Assembly: GCA_947503775.1 (NCBI GenBank)
Contig: CANNFE010000001.1
Coordinates: 310,001-374,000 of the forward strand
Length of the DNA: 64,000 nt
Source of the DNA: an uncultured Paracoccaceae bacterium
GTDB taxonomy: Bacteria > Pseudomonadota > Alphaproteobacteria > Rhodobacterales > Rhodobacteraceae
Direction of reading: 5' to 3'
Position 1 is the first letter of the stretch. The number at the start of each line of letters is the position of its first letter. Position numbers and translations under genes: made by a program. The notes beneath the pieces were generated by a model that was not told where the DNA came from, did not search any database, and saw only the letters and a program-made list of their open reading frames with translations. Below, one piece after another: positions 1 to 12,866 of this stretch.

Positions 1-2012
1 CCTATCTGGAAAGCCGCGGCAGCGTGATCCTGCGGGCCCGCACCCGGATCGAGGAAATCCGCAAGGATCGCTACGCAATCATCGCCGACGAAATTCCCTA
101 TCAGGTCAACAAGGCCTCGATGATCGAAAAGATCGCCGAACAGGTCCGCGAGAAAAAGATCGAGGGCATCGCCCACGTCCAGGACGAAAGCGACCGCAAC
201 GGCATCCGCGTCGTCGTCGAACTCAAGCGCGACGCAACGGCCGAAGTCGTCCTCAACCAGCTCTTCCGCTTCACGCCGATGCAGACGAACTTCGCCTGCA
301 ACATGCTGGCCCTCAACGGCGGCCGTCCCGAAACCCTGACGCTACGTCGCTTCCTGACGAGCTTTCTCGACTTCCGCGAAGAGGTCGTCGCCCGCCGCAC
401 CGCCTATGAACTCAGGAAGGCGCGCGAGCGCTCGCACATCCTCTGCGGTCTGGCCGTCGCCGTCTCCAATGTGGACGAGGTCGTGCGCACGATCCGCGCC
501 TCCGCCGATGCCGCCGAGGCCCGCGAAAAGCTGATGACCCGCCGCTGGCCCGCTCAGGAGATCCTCGAATACATCCAGTTGATTGACGATCCGACCCACA
601 CGGCCAATGAGGACGGCACCTATAACCTGTCGGAAACCCAGGCCCGCGCGATCCTCGACCTGCGCCTCCAGCGCCTGACCCAGATCGGCGTCAAGGAAGT
701 CACCGACGAGCTGGAAGAGCTCGCCGCGAAGATCCGCGACTACCTCGACATCCTCGGCTCTCGCGAGCGGATCATGGAGATCATTCGCAGCGAACTGACC
801 GAGGTCAAAGACCTTTTCGCCGTCCCCCGCCGAACCGAGATCGTCGACTGGTCCGGCGATATGGAGGACGAGGACCTTATCGAGCGCGAGGATATGGTCG
901 TGACCGTCACGCAAGGCGGCTACATCAAGCGCACGCCGCTCGCCGATTTCCGCGCGCAGCGGCGCGGCGGCAAGGGTCTTTCCGGCATGCAAACCAAGGA
1001 AGAGGATGTCGTCACAACCCTCTTCGTGGCCAATACCCACACACAGCTGCTTTTCTTCACGACCGACGGGATGGTCTACAAGCTCAAGACCTGGCGCCTG
1101 CCGCAAGGCTCCCGCACGGCCAAGGGCAAGGCCATCGTCAACATCCTGCCCATCCCGCAAGGTGTCTCCGTCGCCGCTATCCTGCCCATCGACCGGGACG
1201 AGGAGGACTGGCAGGACCTGCAGGTGATCTTTGCCACCAGCGCGGGCGATATTCGACGCAACACGCTCAGCGACTTCACCAATGTGCGCGCCAACGGTAA
1301 GATCGCCATGAAACTGCCCGAGGATGGCAGCGTCAGCCTCGTCAATGCCCGCATCGCATCCGAAGACGACGACGTGATGCTCGTGACCCAGTCGGGCCGC
1401 GCCATCCGCTTTTCGACCACCGCCGTGCGCGTTTTCAAGGGCCGCGACAGCACCGGCGTGCGCGGGATCCGTCTGGGCGAGAACGACCGCGTCGTCTCCA
1501 TGTCGATCATCCGCCATTTCGAAGCAGACCCGGCCGAGCGCGCCGCCTATCTCAAGATGCGCCGCGCCATGGCAGGCCTCGCGGACGATGCCGAAACCGA
1601 CGACGAGGAAGACACCGCCCCCGGCTCCATCAGCCAGGAACGCTATGCCGAGATGTCTGCGTCCGAAAATCTGATCCTGACGATCACGTCCCAAGGCATG
1701 GGCAAGCTTTCCTCCTCACACGACTATCCCGTCCGCGGTCGCGGCGGCCAGGGCGTCGCGGCGATGGATCGCGCCATGCGCGGCGGTCCCCTCGTCACCA
1801 GTTTTCCGGTCGATATCCACGACCAGATCATGCTGGTGACGAATATGGGCCAGTCGATCCGCGTCCCTGTCGACGGCATCTCCTTCCGCTCGCGCGGTGC
1901 AGGCGGCGTCAAGGTCTTCAACACCGGCAAGGGCGAAGAAGTCGTCAGCGTCGCTTGGATCGCCGATCAGGGCGAAGATGAGGCCGAGGTCGAAGCGCCC
2001 GGCGACGAGTGA
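1..2012 (+). CDS. gyrA: DNA gyrase subunit A, C-terminal part (5' end outside window)
   Basis: Catalytic subunit of DNA gyrase, which introduces negative supercoils with GyrB. The reading frame is open from base 3 (codons reading YLESRGSV) with no start in the window, so the gene begins upstream and the N-terminal part with the active-site tyrosine is not visible. About 669 residues remain: the end of the breakage-reunion domain (DEIPYQVNKASMIEKIAEQ, a GyrA hallmark), the coiled-coil region, and the C-terminal beta-pinwheel. The GyrA box QRRGGKG at bases 957-977 separates it from ParC, which lacks that box. The tail is acidic (ends EVEAPGDE). GTG at 24 is internal, not a start. The next gene is 136 bp downstream on the same strand. 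Confidence 0.97.
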   Translation, partial: YLESRGSVILRARTRIEEIRKDRYAIIADEIPYQVNKASMIEKIAEQVREKKIEGIAHVQDESDRNGIRVVVELKRDATAEVVLNQLFRFTPMQTNFACNMLALNGGRPETLTLRRFLTSFLDFREEVVARRTAYELRKARERSHILCGLAVAVSNVDEVVRTIRASADAAEAREKLMTRRWPAQEILEYIQLIDDPTHTANEDGTYNLSETQARAILDLRLQRLTQIGVKEVTDELEELAAKIRDYLDILGSRERIMEIIRSELTEVKDLFAVPRRTEIVDWSGDMEDEDLIEREDMVVTVTQGGYIKRTPLADFRAQRRGGKGLSGMQTKEEDVVTTLFVANTHTQLLFFTTDGMVYKLKTWRLPQGSRTAKGKAIVNILPIPQGVSVAAILPIDRDEEDWQDLQVIFATSAGDIRRNTLSDFTNVRANGKIAMKLPEDGSVSLVNARIASEDDDVMLVTQSGRAIRFSTTAVRVFKGRDSTGVRGIRLGENDRVVSMSIIRHFEADPAERAAYLKMRRAMAGLADDAETDDEEDTAPGSISQERYAEMSASENLILTITSQGMGKLSSSHDYPVRGRGGQGVAAMDRAMRGGPLVTSFPVDIHDQIMLVTNMGQSIRVPVDGISFRSRGAGGVKVFNTGKGEEVVSVAWIADQGEDEAEVEAPGDE

Positions 2013-2148
2013 GGTCCGGGCACAACAGGCTGAGATCTCACGAAAACCGGCATTTACCCGGCAGTCAGTTCGGTTGTAACACGCCGACCTGAACTCCGTT
2101 CATAAACTACTTCAACTGCACCACATTCGCAAAACCGAAAGACATAAG

Positions 2149-2862
2149 ATGAAGACGCATTTTCTCGCAGCCCTTTCCGCGATCACACTTCTGCCGCTCG
2201 ACGCGACCGCCCAAACGGTGCTGAACGGCGGCGAGCTCGAATTCCGCTACAGCGCCTTCACCGACCTCGACGACGCCGACAAGACCCAATTCGCGGGCTC
2301 CTATGAGCTTGGCTTCTCTCCAACCTTCGCATTTCAGGGCGATGTCAGCGCCGGCAATTTCGGCTTCATCGACGAGTGGTTCCTGAACGGCACGCTCCAC
2401 GGGATCTACCAGCCCACCGAACGCGCCTCCTTCGGTGTCTTTCTTGGCAGCGAAACCATCGCCGATCTTGACGATGAAAAACCCTATTTCGGGATCGAAG
2501 CGGCCTATGAGTTCAACTTCGCCTATATGCAAGGATACGCCAATATCTTCGAAGACGGTGACGATACCGTCCAATACGGCCTTTCGGGCGGCCTGACCTC
2601 GCGCGGGCTGGGCTACAATCGCCTCTCCATCGACCGGATCGATGCCGATGACACGTCCTTCACCCGCTATGCCATCCTCGGCGGCTTCGAAATTGCGAAC
2701 TCCGTCGCCGTCATAGGCGAATTCGGAACGCTCGAGGTCGAGGCGGACGGAAACAGCGACAGTGAAACCTTCTTTGGCCTCGGCGTCAGATACGGGTTCG
2801 GACGGGACGGAAAGACCACTTTCGACCGCCGCGGCAGCCTGACAATCCTGCCGGGTCTCTGA
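2149..2862 (+). CDS. Predicted outer-membrane beta-barrel protein
   Basis: I do not recognise a named family. The 237-residue product starts with a clear Sec signal peptide (MKTHFLAALSAITLLPLDAT, cleavage likely after AxA near residue 21). The rest alternates short amphipathic strands rich in G, Y and F with acidic turns (repeated FGLG, YGFG, GGFEIAN-type strands), typical of a small outer-membrane barrel such as an OmpA-like or porin-like protein. It lacks a final C-terminal phenylalanine and ends TILPGL, so assembly by BAM is inferred, not shown. Start ATG 2149 directly precedes the signal peptide. It is a single gene between gyrA and trmFO, followed by a strong hairpin at 2900-2924. Confidence 0.65.
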   Translation: MKTHFLAALSAITLLPLDATAQTVLNGGELEFRYSAFTDLDDADKTQFAGSYELGFSPTFAFQGDVSAGNFGFIDEWFLNGTLHGIYQPTERASFGVFLGSETIADLDDEKPYFGIEAAYEFNFAYMQGYANIFEDGDDTVQYGLSGGLTSRGLGYNRLSIDRIDADDTSFTRYAILGGFEIANSVAVIGEFGTLEVEADGNSDSETFFGLGVRYGFGRDGKTTFDRRGSLTILPGL

Positions 2863-2870
2863 ACCGGCCC

Positions 2871-2924
2871 TCATCTTGCCCAAAATACCTCAGGGGATTT
2901 TCAAGGGGACGGCGTCCCCTTGAA
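2871..2924. repeat. Intergenic repeat-like motif plus perfect hairpin downstream of the barrel gene
   Basis: The motif TCATCTTGCCCAAAATAC (2871-2888) follows the stop codon by 8 bases. A similar motif, TCATCTGGCAAAAAATATGC, lies 31-50 bases after the gluQRS stop (5901-5920), so this looks like a dispersed gene-end element. It is followed by an 11-bp perfect stem, TTCAAGGGGAC / GTCCCCTTGAA, with a 3-base loop (2900-2924). There is no T-run after the stem, so a Rho-independent terminator is only one possible reading. Confidence 0.5.
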
Positions 2925-3013
2925 GGCCCGCGCGGCCCGAGCGCAAAAGCATCATATGCGGCGCAAGCCGCACCGCCTTTTCAAAGCGGCCCGCTCCGAC
3001 TATCTCATCCCCC

Positions 3014-4369
3014 ATGACCCAAACCCTCCACATCATCGGCGGCGGCATGGCCGGATCCGAAGCCGCCTGGCAGGCCGCCAATGCAGGCCTCCAGGTGGTG
3101 ATCCACGAGATGCGCCCCAAGGTCGAAACCTTCGCCCACCAGACCGACAATCTCGGAGAGATGGTCTGCTCCAATTCCTTTCGCTCCGACGATGACGAAC
3201 AGAACGCCGTCGGCCTTCTTCACTGGGAGATGCGTCAGGCAAACGGTCTCATCATGGCCGCCGCCGACACCCACCGCCTTCCCGCGGGCGGCGCGCTCGC
3301 CGTCGACCGCGAGCCCTTCGCCGAAACGGTCACGGCCCAGCTCAAAGCACATCCAAACATTCGTGTCAGCTACGAGGAAATCACCGACCTGCCGACCGAG
3401 GGCCACTGGATCATCGCCACCGGCCCCCTCACCTCCGGCGCCCTCGCCCACGCGATCCAGCAGGAAACCGGCACCGACGCGCTCGCCTTCTTCGACGCCA
3501 TCGCGCCGATCATCCACCACGACAGCATCGACATGTCCAAGGCCTGGATGCAGTCCCGCTACGACAAGGGCGACACCGAGGAAGAACGCACCGCCTATCT
3601 CAACTGCCCCATGGACCGCGCCCAATACGACGCTTTCATCGATGCCCTCCTCGCCGCCGAAAAGACCGAGTTCAAGCCAGGCGAAACCGCCGGCTATTTC
3701 GACGGCTGCCTGCCGATCGAAGTGATGGCCGAGCGCGGCCGCGAGACGCTCCGCTTCGGCCCGATGAAGCCCGTCGGCCTCACCAACCCGTATCAGCCGG
3801 ACATCAAACCCTACGCCGTCGTCCAACTCCGCCGCGACAACGCGCTCGGGACGCTTTACAACATCGTGGGCTTTCAGACAAAGATGAAGTACGGCGCCCA
3901 AGCCTCTGTTCTCAAGATGATTCCCGGCCTGCAAGACGCTCGCTTCGCCCGGCTCGGCGGCATCCACCGCAACACCTTCCTGAACTCCCCGACTCTTCTC
4001 GACGCCCAGATGCGGCTCAAATCGCGGCCCCATATCCGCTTTGCCGGTCAGATCACCGGCGTCGAAGGCTATGTGGAAAGCGCCGCGATGGGCCTTCTGG
4101 CCGCCCGCCTCGCCACCGCCGAGATATCCGGCCAGACCCTGCCCGACGTCCCGCCCACCACCGCCACAGGCGCCCTCGTCACCCACATCACCGGCGGCGC
4201 CGATGCCAAGACCTTCCAGCCGATGAACGTCAATTTCGGCCTCTTTCCCCCGGTCGAGGGCCTCAAGGGCGGCCGGCGTGGCCGCAAGGACCGCTACAAG
4301 GCCTATACGGACCGCGCCAAAGCCGACTGGCTGAACTGGCTCGGCACCCGCGAACTGGACGCTGCCTGA
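3014..4369 (+). CDS. trmFO: Methylenetetrahydrofolate--tRNA-(uracil-5-)-methyltransferase TrmFO
   Basis: Folate- and FAD-dependent enzyme forming 5-methyluridine at position 54 (T-loop) of tRNA; it replaces the SAM-dependent TrmA. The 451-residue length fits the family. The N-terminal FAD-binding glycine motif [13 protein letters not shown] is at residues 7-19, followed by the family signature [12 protein letters not shown] near residue 50. The C-terminal half has GINPQ-independent TrmFO blocks such as [11 protein letters not shown] and [20 protein letters not shown] 3014 puts the dinucleotide-binding fold at the very N-terminus, as expected. A methyltransferase gene starts 20 bp downstream and gluQRS follows, giving a likely three-gene transcript with two tRNA-modification enzymes. 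Confidence 0.96.
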   Translation: MTQTLHIIGGGMAGSEAAWQAANAGLQVVIHEMRPKVETFAHQTDNLGEMVCSNSFRSDDDEQNAVGLLHWEMRQANGLIMAAADTHRLPAGGALAVDREPFAETVTAQLKAHPNIRVSYEEITDLPTEGHWIIATGPLTSGALAHAIQQETGTDALAFFDAIAPIIHHDSIDMSKAWMQSRYDKGDTEEERTAYLNCPMDRAQYDAFIDALLAAEKTEFKPGETAGYFDGCLPIEVMAERGRETLRFGPMKPVGLTNPYQPDIKPYAVVQLRRDNALGTLYNIVGFQTKMKYGAQASVLKMIPGLQDARFARLGGIHRNTFLNSPTLLDAQMRLKSRPHIRFAGQITGVEGYVESAAMGLLAARLATAEISGQTLPDVPPTTATGALVTHITGGADAKTFQPMNVNFGLFPPVEGLKGGRRGRKDRYKAYTDRAKADWLNWLGTRELDAA

Positions 4370-4389
4370 AACCGCGTTAACCTTGCCCC

Positions 4390-4992
4390 ATGGCACAAAG
4401 CTATCTCGACCGGATCTATGCCGCCCAAACCCAAGAGGAACGGGCGCAACTCTACGCCGACTGGGCCGATAGCTATGACAGCGAACTGGACGCGGCCGGC
4501 TATGCCACTCCGGGCCGCGTGGCCGAGGCTCTGGCCGCCTTCGCCTCCCTGCAGGACCCGATCCTCGATTTCGGCTGCGGCACGGGCCTGTCCGGTCTCG
4601 GCCTTCATGCCGCTGGCTTTACCGCGATCGATGGCGCCGATATCTCCGCCGAAATGCTGGGCAAGGCCCGCGAAAAGGGCATCTACCGCGATCTGATCAC
4701 GCTCTCGCCGGAAACGGATCCGCCTTCGGGCTATGCCGCGATCAGCGCAACCGGCGTGATCAGCACCGGCGCTGCGCCCCCCTCCATATTGGGAACGCTC
4801 CTTCAGTCGATGCCCAAAGGTGGTCATCTCGGCCTCAGCTACAACGATCACACCCTCGCCGATCCCGCCTATACCGGCGCCCTCAACGACTGGATCGACT
4901 GCGGCGCGGCGCGCCTCCTCTTCCGCGAGCATGGCGAGCACCTGCCCGCCATCGATATGAAATCCACCGTCTACGTCATTGAAAAAGCGTGA
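4390..4992 (+). CDS. Class I SAM-dependent methyltransferase, substrate unknown
   Basis: 200 residues with a Rossmann-type SAM-binding motif I, ILDFGCGTGLSG (residues 58-69), then an acidic motif (GADISAEMLGKAREKG) that would bind the SAM ribose. The N-terminal segment YADWADSYDSELDAAGYATP is typical of a methyltransferase-type family often placed beside tRNA genes in Rhodobacterales. The substrate cannot be told from sequence. It lies between trmFO and gluQRS: 20 bp after the former, and its TGA overlaps the GTG start of the latter (GTGA), so translation is probably coupled. A role on tRNA is suggested only by the neighbours. Confidence 0.8.
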   Translation: MAQSYLDRIYAAQTQEERAQLYADWADSYDSELDAAGYATPGRVAEALAAFASLQDPILDFGCGTGLSGLGLHAAGFTAIDGADISAEMLGKAREKGIYRDLITLSPETDPPSGYAAISATGVISTGAAPPSILGTLLQSMPKGGHLGLSYNDHTLADPAYTGALNDWIDCGAARLLFREHGEHLPAIDMKSTVYVIEKA

Positions 4993-5870
4993 GAACCCGC
5001 TTCGCGCCGTCCCCGACCGGCCCTCTCCATCTCGGTCACGCCTTCTCGGCCATAACGGCCTTCGACCTCGCGCGTGCAAAAGGCGGAGAGTTCCTGCTGC
5101 GCATCGAAGACACTGACCGCGCCCGCAGCAAACCCGCCTTCGAACAGGCGATCCATGACGATCTAGGCTGGCTTGGCCTGTCATGGCCCAAACCCGTCTG
5201 GCGCCAATCCGAGCGACTTCATCTCTATGAAGCTGCAATCGAGGACTTGATTGCAAAGGATCTCGTCTATCCCTGCTCATGCAGCCGCGCCGATATCCAA
5301 TCCGCTCTCTCGGCCCCGCAAGAAGGCGTGACCCACCTGCCTCCCGATGCACATGTCTATCCAGGCACCTGCCGAGGCCGGCCCATCTTGAGCCGCCGAA
5401 AAACAGACGCCCTGCGTCTCGATCTTGCGAAGGCGTTGAATCTCACCGGACCTCAACCGTTTGAGGAGATCGGCCCACTCCATCCCGGCCTGCACCAATG
5501 GAGCCACGCGCGCTTGCAGGCCGAGATCGGCGATATCGTTCTCTACCGCCGGGACATCCAGGCCGCCGCCTATCATCTCAGCGTGGTTGTCGACGATGCC
5601 GCGCAGGGGATCACCTATGTCATCAGGGGGATGGACCTTTTCGAGGCGACGCCCATCCAGCGCATCCTGCAAACCCTTCTCTCTCTGCCGACCCCGATTT
5701 ACCACCACCACCGCCTGATCCGCGACGAGACCGGCAAGCGCTTGGCCAAACGCGACGACGCCCGCGCCCTCTCCCGCTACCGCGCCGAGGGCCTTACCCC
5801 GGGCGATATCCGTGAAGAAATCGGCCTCGCTCATCCGGACTGCACGGCGGTTAACGATACCAGCCATTAA
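4989..5870 (+). CDS. gluQRS: Glutamyl-Q tRNA(Asp) synthetase
   Basis: Truncated GluRS paralogue that attaches glutamate to queuosine at the wobble base of tRNA-Asp. It lacks the anticodon-binding domain, and the 293-residue length matches GluQ (about 290-300) rather than GluRS (about 470). The HIGH-like motif is HLGH at 14-17 (after RFAPSPTGP), and the KMSKS counterpart is GKRLAKR near residue 245. Zinc-ligand cysteines are visible at C96 and C98 (YPCSCSR) and in YPGTCRG. GTG at 4989 overlaps the upstream TGA; RTRFAPSPTG right after the start supports it. It is convergent with hisI. Confidence 0.93.
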   Translation: MRTRFAPSPTGPLHLGHAFSAITAFDLARAKGGEFLLRIEDTDRARSKPAFEQAIHDDLGWLGLSWPKPVWRQSERLHLYEAAIEDLIAKDLVYPCSCSRADIQSALSAPQEGVTHLPPDAHVYPGTCRGRPILSRRKTDALRLDLAKALNLTGPQPFEEIGPLHPGLHQWSHARLQAEIGDIVLYRRDIQAAAYHLSVVVDDAAQGITYVIRGMDLFEATPIQRILQTLLSLPTPIYHHHRLIRDETGKRLAKRDDARALSRYRAEGLTPGDIREEIGLAHPDCTAVNDTSH

Positions 5871-5900
5871 CCTTAGCACGCCGAGCAAAAACGCCACTCT

Positions 5901-5968
5901 TCATCTGGCAAAAAATATGCCTGCCGGAGGCTGAGGCCCGTCTCGGAAACGCTCCGGTGGAGCGTTTC
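5901..5968. repeat. Gene-end motif and GAAACGCTCC palindrome
   Basis: Downstream of gluQRS, TCATCTGGCAAAAAATATGC (5901-5920) resembles the motif at 2871. It is followed by a perfect 10-bp inverted repeat GAAACGCTCC / GGAGCGTTTC with a GGT loop at 5946-5968. The palindrome belongs to the same family as the tandem array at 26.8-27.05 kb (core CTCC-N3-GGAG with variable outer arm). It sits between the convergent genes gluQRS and hisI and could stop transcription from either side, but no T-run is present. Confidence 0.55.
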
Positions 5969-6034
5969 AGGGCCGAAGGGTCGAAGACCCAAAAAAACCC
6001 GCGATGACGACCAGGTTTGGTCTTTCTAAAAGGC

Positions 6035-6400
6035 TCAAAGCCGCCCGCCCGACACCTCGACCAAAGCTTCCTCCCCGTCGCGCAAAGCGATAAAGAAACA
6101 CGTCCGCGCCCCGGTATGGCAGGCCGGGCCGGTCTGCCGCACCGTCACCAGAAGGCAATCGCGGTCGCAATCGATTCGCATCTCGACCAGCTCCTGAGTA
6201 TGGCCCGACGTCTCGCCCTTGACCCAGAAGGCCTGCCTCGACCGCGACCAATAGGTGACGCGATTGCTCTCCAATGTCCGCAAAACGGCTTCGGAATTCA
6301 TCCAGGCCAGCATCAGAACCGCGCCATCGGTCACATCCTGAGCAATCACGGGGATCAGGCCCTGATCGTTGTAGCGCAAGGTCGCAGGATCGAACGTCAT
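6035..6400 (-). CDS. hisI: Phosphoribosyl-AMP cyclohydrolase
   Basis: Histidine biosynthesis step 3: opens the purine ring of phosphoribosyl-AMP; cytosolic, zinc- and magnesium-dependent. The 121 residues correspond to the monofunctional HisI without the HisE domain. Visible motifs: [24 protein letters not shown], then D-C-D-R-D-C and the C-terminal cysteine in GPACHTG, the usual metal-binding set. ATG 6400 was chosen because it is preceded by AAAGGA at a good distance and matches the family N-terminus; the frame continues upstream to 6469 without family resemblance. It diverges from the IscU-like gene, with 67 bp between starts. Confidence 0.95.
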   Translation of the reverse strand: MTFDPATLRYNDQGLIPVIAQDVTDGAVLMLAWMNSEAVLRTLESNRVTYWSRSRQAFWVKGETSGHTQELVEMRIDCDRDCLLVTVRQTGPACHTGARTCFFIALRDGEEALVEVSGGRL

Positions 6401-6467
6401 AGCGATTTTCCTTTGGCACCGGCCGGTCAAGCGCCTATCTAGAAACAAATCCGAGGAGAGGCTAGAC

Positions 6468-6914
6468 ATGACGACCGACGCCGACCTGATGAAGCTCTAT
6501 TCCAGTCGCATCCTGGCGCTGGCCGCTGGCCTGCCAAAGACTGCGCGGCTCGAAACGCCGACGGCAACGGCCAAGCGGCGCTCCCCGCTCTGCGGCTCGA
6601 CGGTCACCGTGGATCTCAGGCTCGAGGACGGGCGCGTGACCGACTTTGCACAGGATGTGAAGGCCTGCGCGCTGGGACAGGCCGCCGCATCGATTGTCGC
6701 AGAGGCCATTATCGGCCTGACCGAAAGAGAGGTGCGCGCCGGGCGCGACGCTCTGGGCGCGATGCTCAAGGAGAACGGACCGGTTCCGCCTGCGCCTTTC
6801 GACGGGCTTGAGGTTCTGGAGCCGGCCAGGGATTACAAGAACCGTCACGCCTCGATCATGCTGGCCTTCGACGCAACGCTGGACGCCTTCGAAACAGCTA
6901 AGGCCCGCACTTGA
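6468..6914 (+). CDS. IscU/NifU-like iron-sulfur scaffold-type protein lacking the third cysteine
   Basis: 148 residues similar to the IscU/NifU N-terminal fold: MxLYSxxIL start, [14 protein letters not shown] (C42) and [11 protein letters not shown] (C67), the spacing and context of the first two cluster ligands. The third cysteine, normally in an HCS motif near the C-terminal helix, reads RHAS here (A128), so a complete three-cysteine site is absent. Related Rhodobacterales proteins are annotated as cluster-assembly scaffolds; whether this one can hold a cluster is open. ATG 6468 is preceded by GAGGAGAGG. It is followed by two strong palindromes (6929-6976). Confidence 0.75.
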   Translation: MTTDADLMKLYSSRILALAAGLPKTARLETPTATAKRRSPLCGSTVTVDLRLEDGRVTDFAQDVKACALGQAAASIVAEAIIGLTEREVRAGRDALGAMLKENGPVPPAPFDGLEVLEPARDYKNRHASIMLAFDATLDAFETAKART

Positions 6915-6928
6915 CCCTCGCCGCCAGC

Positions 6929-6976
6929 AAGACTTTTCTAGAAAAGTCTTAAGTCAAATTCTTCTAGAAGAATTTG
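6929..6976. repeat. Two adjacent TCTAGA-centred palindromes
   Basis: Two perfect palindromes in tandem: arms AAGACTTTTCT / AGAAAAGTCTT (6929-6950) and CAAATTCTTCT / AGAAGAATTTG (6955-6976), both centred on TCTAGA and four bases apart. They start 15 bp after the stop of the IscU-like gene. Each could form a stem of 11 bp with no loop bases, so as DNA they look more like protein-binding sites or repeat elements than RNA hairpins. Function unknown. Confidence 0.6.
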
Positions 6977-7204
6977 CCCGCCCCACCCAAAAAAAACCGC
7001 CGCACTTCCAATGAAGGAAGGCGGCGGAGGAAAAGCGTGTCCGCGTGGGACCCGATCGCCTTGGCCGGACGGGCAGGCAAAAACCCGTCAGGCAGGGAGG
7101 TGAAACAGGCAGGAAACCCTCCGTTCTCGCATCAAAGGTTGGGACAGGGATGCAAGGGGCAGATCGGCACGGACCGCAGGCAGGTCAGTCTCTCTCAGGT
7201 CTCC

Positions 7205-7327
7205 TCAGATCAGACCGGGCAGAGAGAGCCCGACAAACAGCATCACAACAAGGGAGACAGCTCCGACCGCATCCCAGACAATCGTCTCGCGGGATCGGAT
7301 CAGGGCGCTTTTGATATCATCGGCCAT
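7205..7327 (-). CDS. 40-residue single-pass membrane protein, LexA-type operator upstream
   Basis: Small protein: a hydrophilic N-terminus (MADDIKSALIRSRETIVWDA) and one hydrophobic segment at about residues 19-38 (VGAVSLVVMLFVGLSLPGLI), so an inner-membrane protein with a short cytoplasmic tail is likely. ATG 7327 has a near-perfect Shine-Dalgarno AAGGAG seven bases upstream, which strongly supports real translation; the frame extends farther upstream without a better start. The promoter region (7328-7427) contains GTTC-N7-GTTC on the same strand (7385-7399), the LexA site of alphaproteobacteria, and recG is the next gene upstream. SOS induction is therefore inferred. By size, topology and control it resembles SOS-induced cell-division inhibitors such as Caulobacter SidA; that is an analogy, not homology. 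Confidence 0.7.
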   Translation of the reverse strand: MADDIKSALIRSRETIVWDAVGAVSLVVMLFVGLSLPGLI

Positions 7328-7384
7328 CGGCTGTCTCCTTCGTTTCGTTGACCTTTTGTTCTCACTTATTAACCATCCTGTAAA

Positions 7385-7409
7385 GAACTTTTTAAGAACA
7401 TTCGAGAAC
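7385..7409 (-). promoter_or_regulatory. Candidate LexA (SOS) operator
   Basis: On the minus strand: GTTC (7409-7406), 6 bases, GTTC (7399-7396), 7 bases, GTTC (7388-7385). The last two form GTTC-N7-GTTC, the direct repeat established as the LexA box in Rhodobacter and other alphaproteobacteria. The site lies 58 bp upstream of the ATG of the 40-residue protein and 29 bp after the recG stop, so the small gene is the plausible target. Confidence 0.65.
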
Positions 7410-7427
7410 AAAACGAGCCTTGCAGCC

Positions 7428-11857
<4,430 letters not shown>

Positions 11858-12002
11858 TCAGCATCTTGCAGCCCAAGTGATAGGTTCCGCCCGGGGCGCC
11901 GTCCAGTCATCCGGGGCGCCAGCCGTTGCAGGAGGCACGCCCGCACAGGCCCATAGCACCGGGCCCGAAGGAGGCGACAAGGACCCGCGCAACGCCGCCC
12001 GG

Positions 12003-12719
12003 TCAGGCGCCGATCGCGATCCGATCCGGCGCAGCCGCAGAGGGTTCGGGATCGCGCAGCACATAGCCCCGCCCCCAGACCGTCTCGATATGATTGTCGC
12101 CATCGGTAGCGGCGGCCAGCTTCTTGCGCAGCTTGCAGATGAAGACATCGATGATCTTCAGCTCTGGCTCGTCCATGCCGCCATAAAGATGGTTGAGGAA
12201 CATCTCCTTGGTCAGCGTCGTGCCCTTGCGCAGGCTCAAAAGCTCCAGCATCTGGTATTCCTTGCCGGTCAGATGAACCGTCTTGCCGTCGACATCCACC
12301 GTCTTGGCATCCAGATTGACCGTGATGCGCCCCGTCCGGATGATCGATTGCGAATGTCCTTTCGAGCGGCGGATGATCGCATGGATCCGCGCGATCAACT
12401 CTTCGCGATGGAACGGCTTGGTCAGATAGTCATCCGCGCCATAGCCAAAGCCCTTAAGCTTGCTTTCGGTATCGTCGCTGCCCGACAGGATCAGGATCGG
12501 TGTCTCGATCCGGGCCAGACGAAGCTGGCGCAGCACGTCATAGCCATTCATGTCCGGCAGATTGAGATCAAGAAGGATCAAATCGTAATCGTAAAGCTTG
12601 GCAAGATCGATCCCCTCCTCTCCCAGATCCGTCGCATAGACGTTCAGATTGGCGTGGGAAAGCATCAGTTCGATGCTCTTTGATGTCGTTGGATCGTCCT
12701 CGACCAGCAATACTCGCAT
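12003..12719 (-). CDS. ctrA: Cell-cycle response regulator CtrA
   Basis: OmpR-family DNA-binding response regulator; in Rhodobacterales it controls motility, gene transfer agent and other genes and is often non-essential. 238 residues: receiver domain (acidic pocket E7 D8 D9, phosphoacceptor D51 in [16 protein letters not shown] near 101 in DYLTKPF) and a winged-helix domain ([12 protein letters not shown], then FICKLRKKL and [13 protein letters not shown]). ATG 12719 gives the canonical N-terminus [10 protein letters not shown]; an upstream GTG at 12734 is less likely. The sequence is highly conserved compared with other CtrA proteins. sciP lies 147 bp upstream on the same strand, and a CtrA-like half-site pair is in that gap. 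Confidence 0.96.
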   Translation of the reverse strand: MRVLLVEDDPTTSKSIELMLSHANLNVYATDLGEEGIDLAKLYDYDLILLDLNLPDMNGYDVLRQLRLARIETPILILSGSDDTESKLKGFGYGADDYLTKPFHREELIARIHAIIRRSKGHSQSIIRTGRITVNLDAKTVDVDGKTVHLTGKEYQMLELLSLRKGTTLTKEMFLNHLYGGMDEPELKIIDVFICKLRKKLAAATDGDNHIETVWGRGYVLRDPEPSAAAPDRIAIGA

Positions 12720-12825
12720 GACCTTTGTCTCCACTCTCTCGTTTAACCGACGCTACCCCGTCTCCAGCTTGTGCCGGCCCCTTGACGATCCGCGTTCCAT
12801 GAGCCTGAACCCTGTCGAGGAAAGG

Positions 12826-12840
12826 TTAACCATAAGTTAC
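12826..12840. promoter_or_regulatory. Candidate CtrA-binding site in the ctrA promoter
   Basis: TTAA-CCATAAG-TTAC on the plus strand: a TTAA-N7-TTAA box with one mismatch in the second half. It lies 106 bp upstream of the ctrA ATG, in the sciP-ctrA gap, which would allow autoregulation as known in Caulobacter. One mismatch and AT-rich surroundings limit certainty. Confidence 0.4.
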
Positions 12841-12866
12841 TCAGCTATTACTTTTGAGCATTCATC

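Noticed and set aside
342-1694. 450-codon open frame on the minus strand
   Set aside because: Antisense to gyrA; low-complexity GC-driven sequence without a family or ribosome site.
3005-4396. 463-codon frame opposite trmFO
   Set aside because: Shadow frame caused by strong third-position GC; TrmFO is unambiguous on the other strand.
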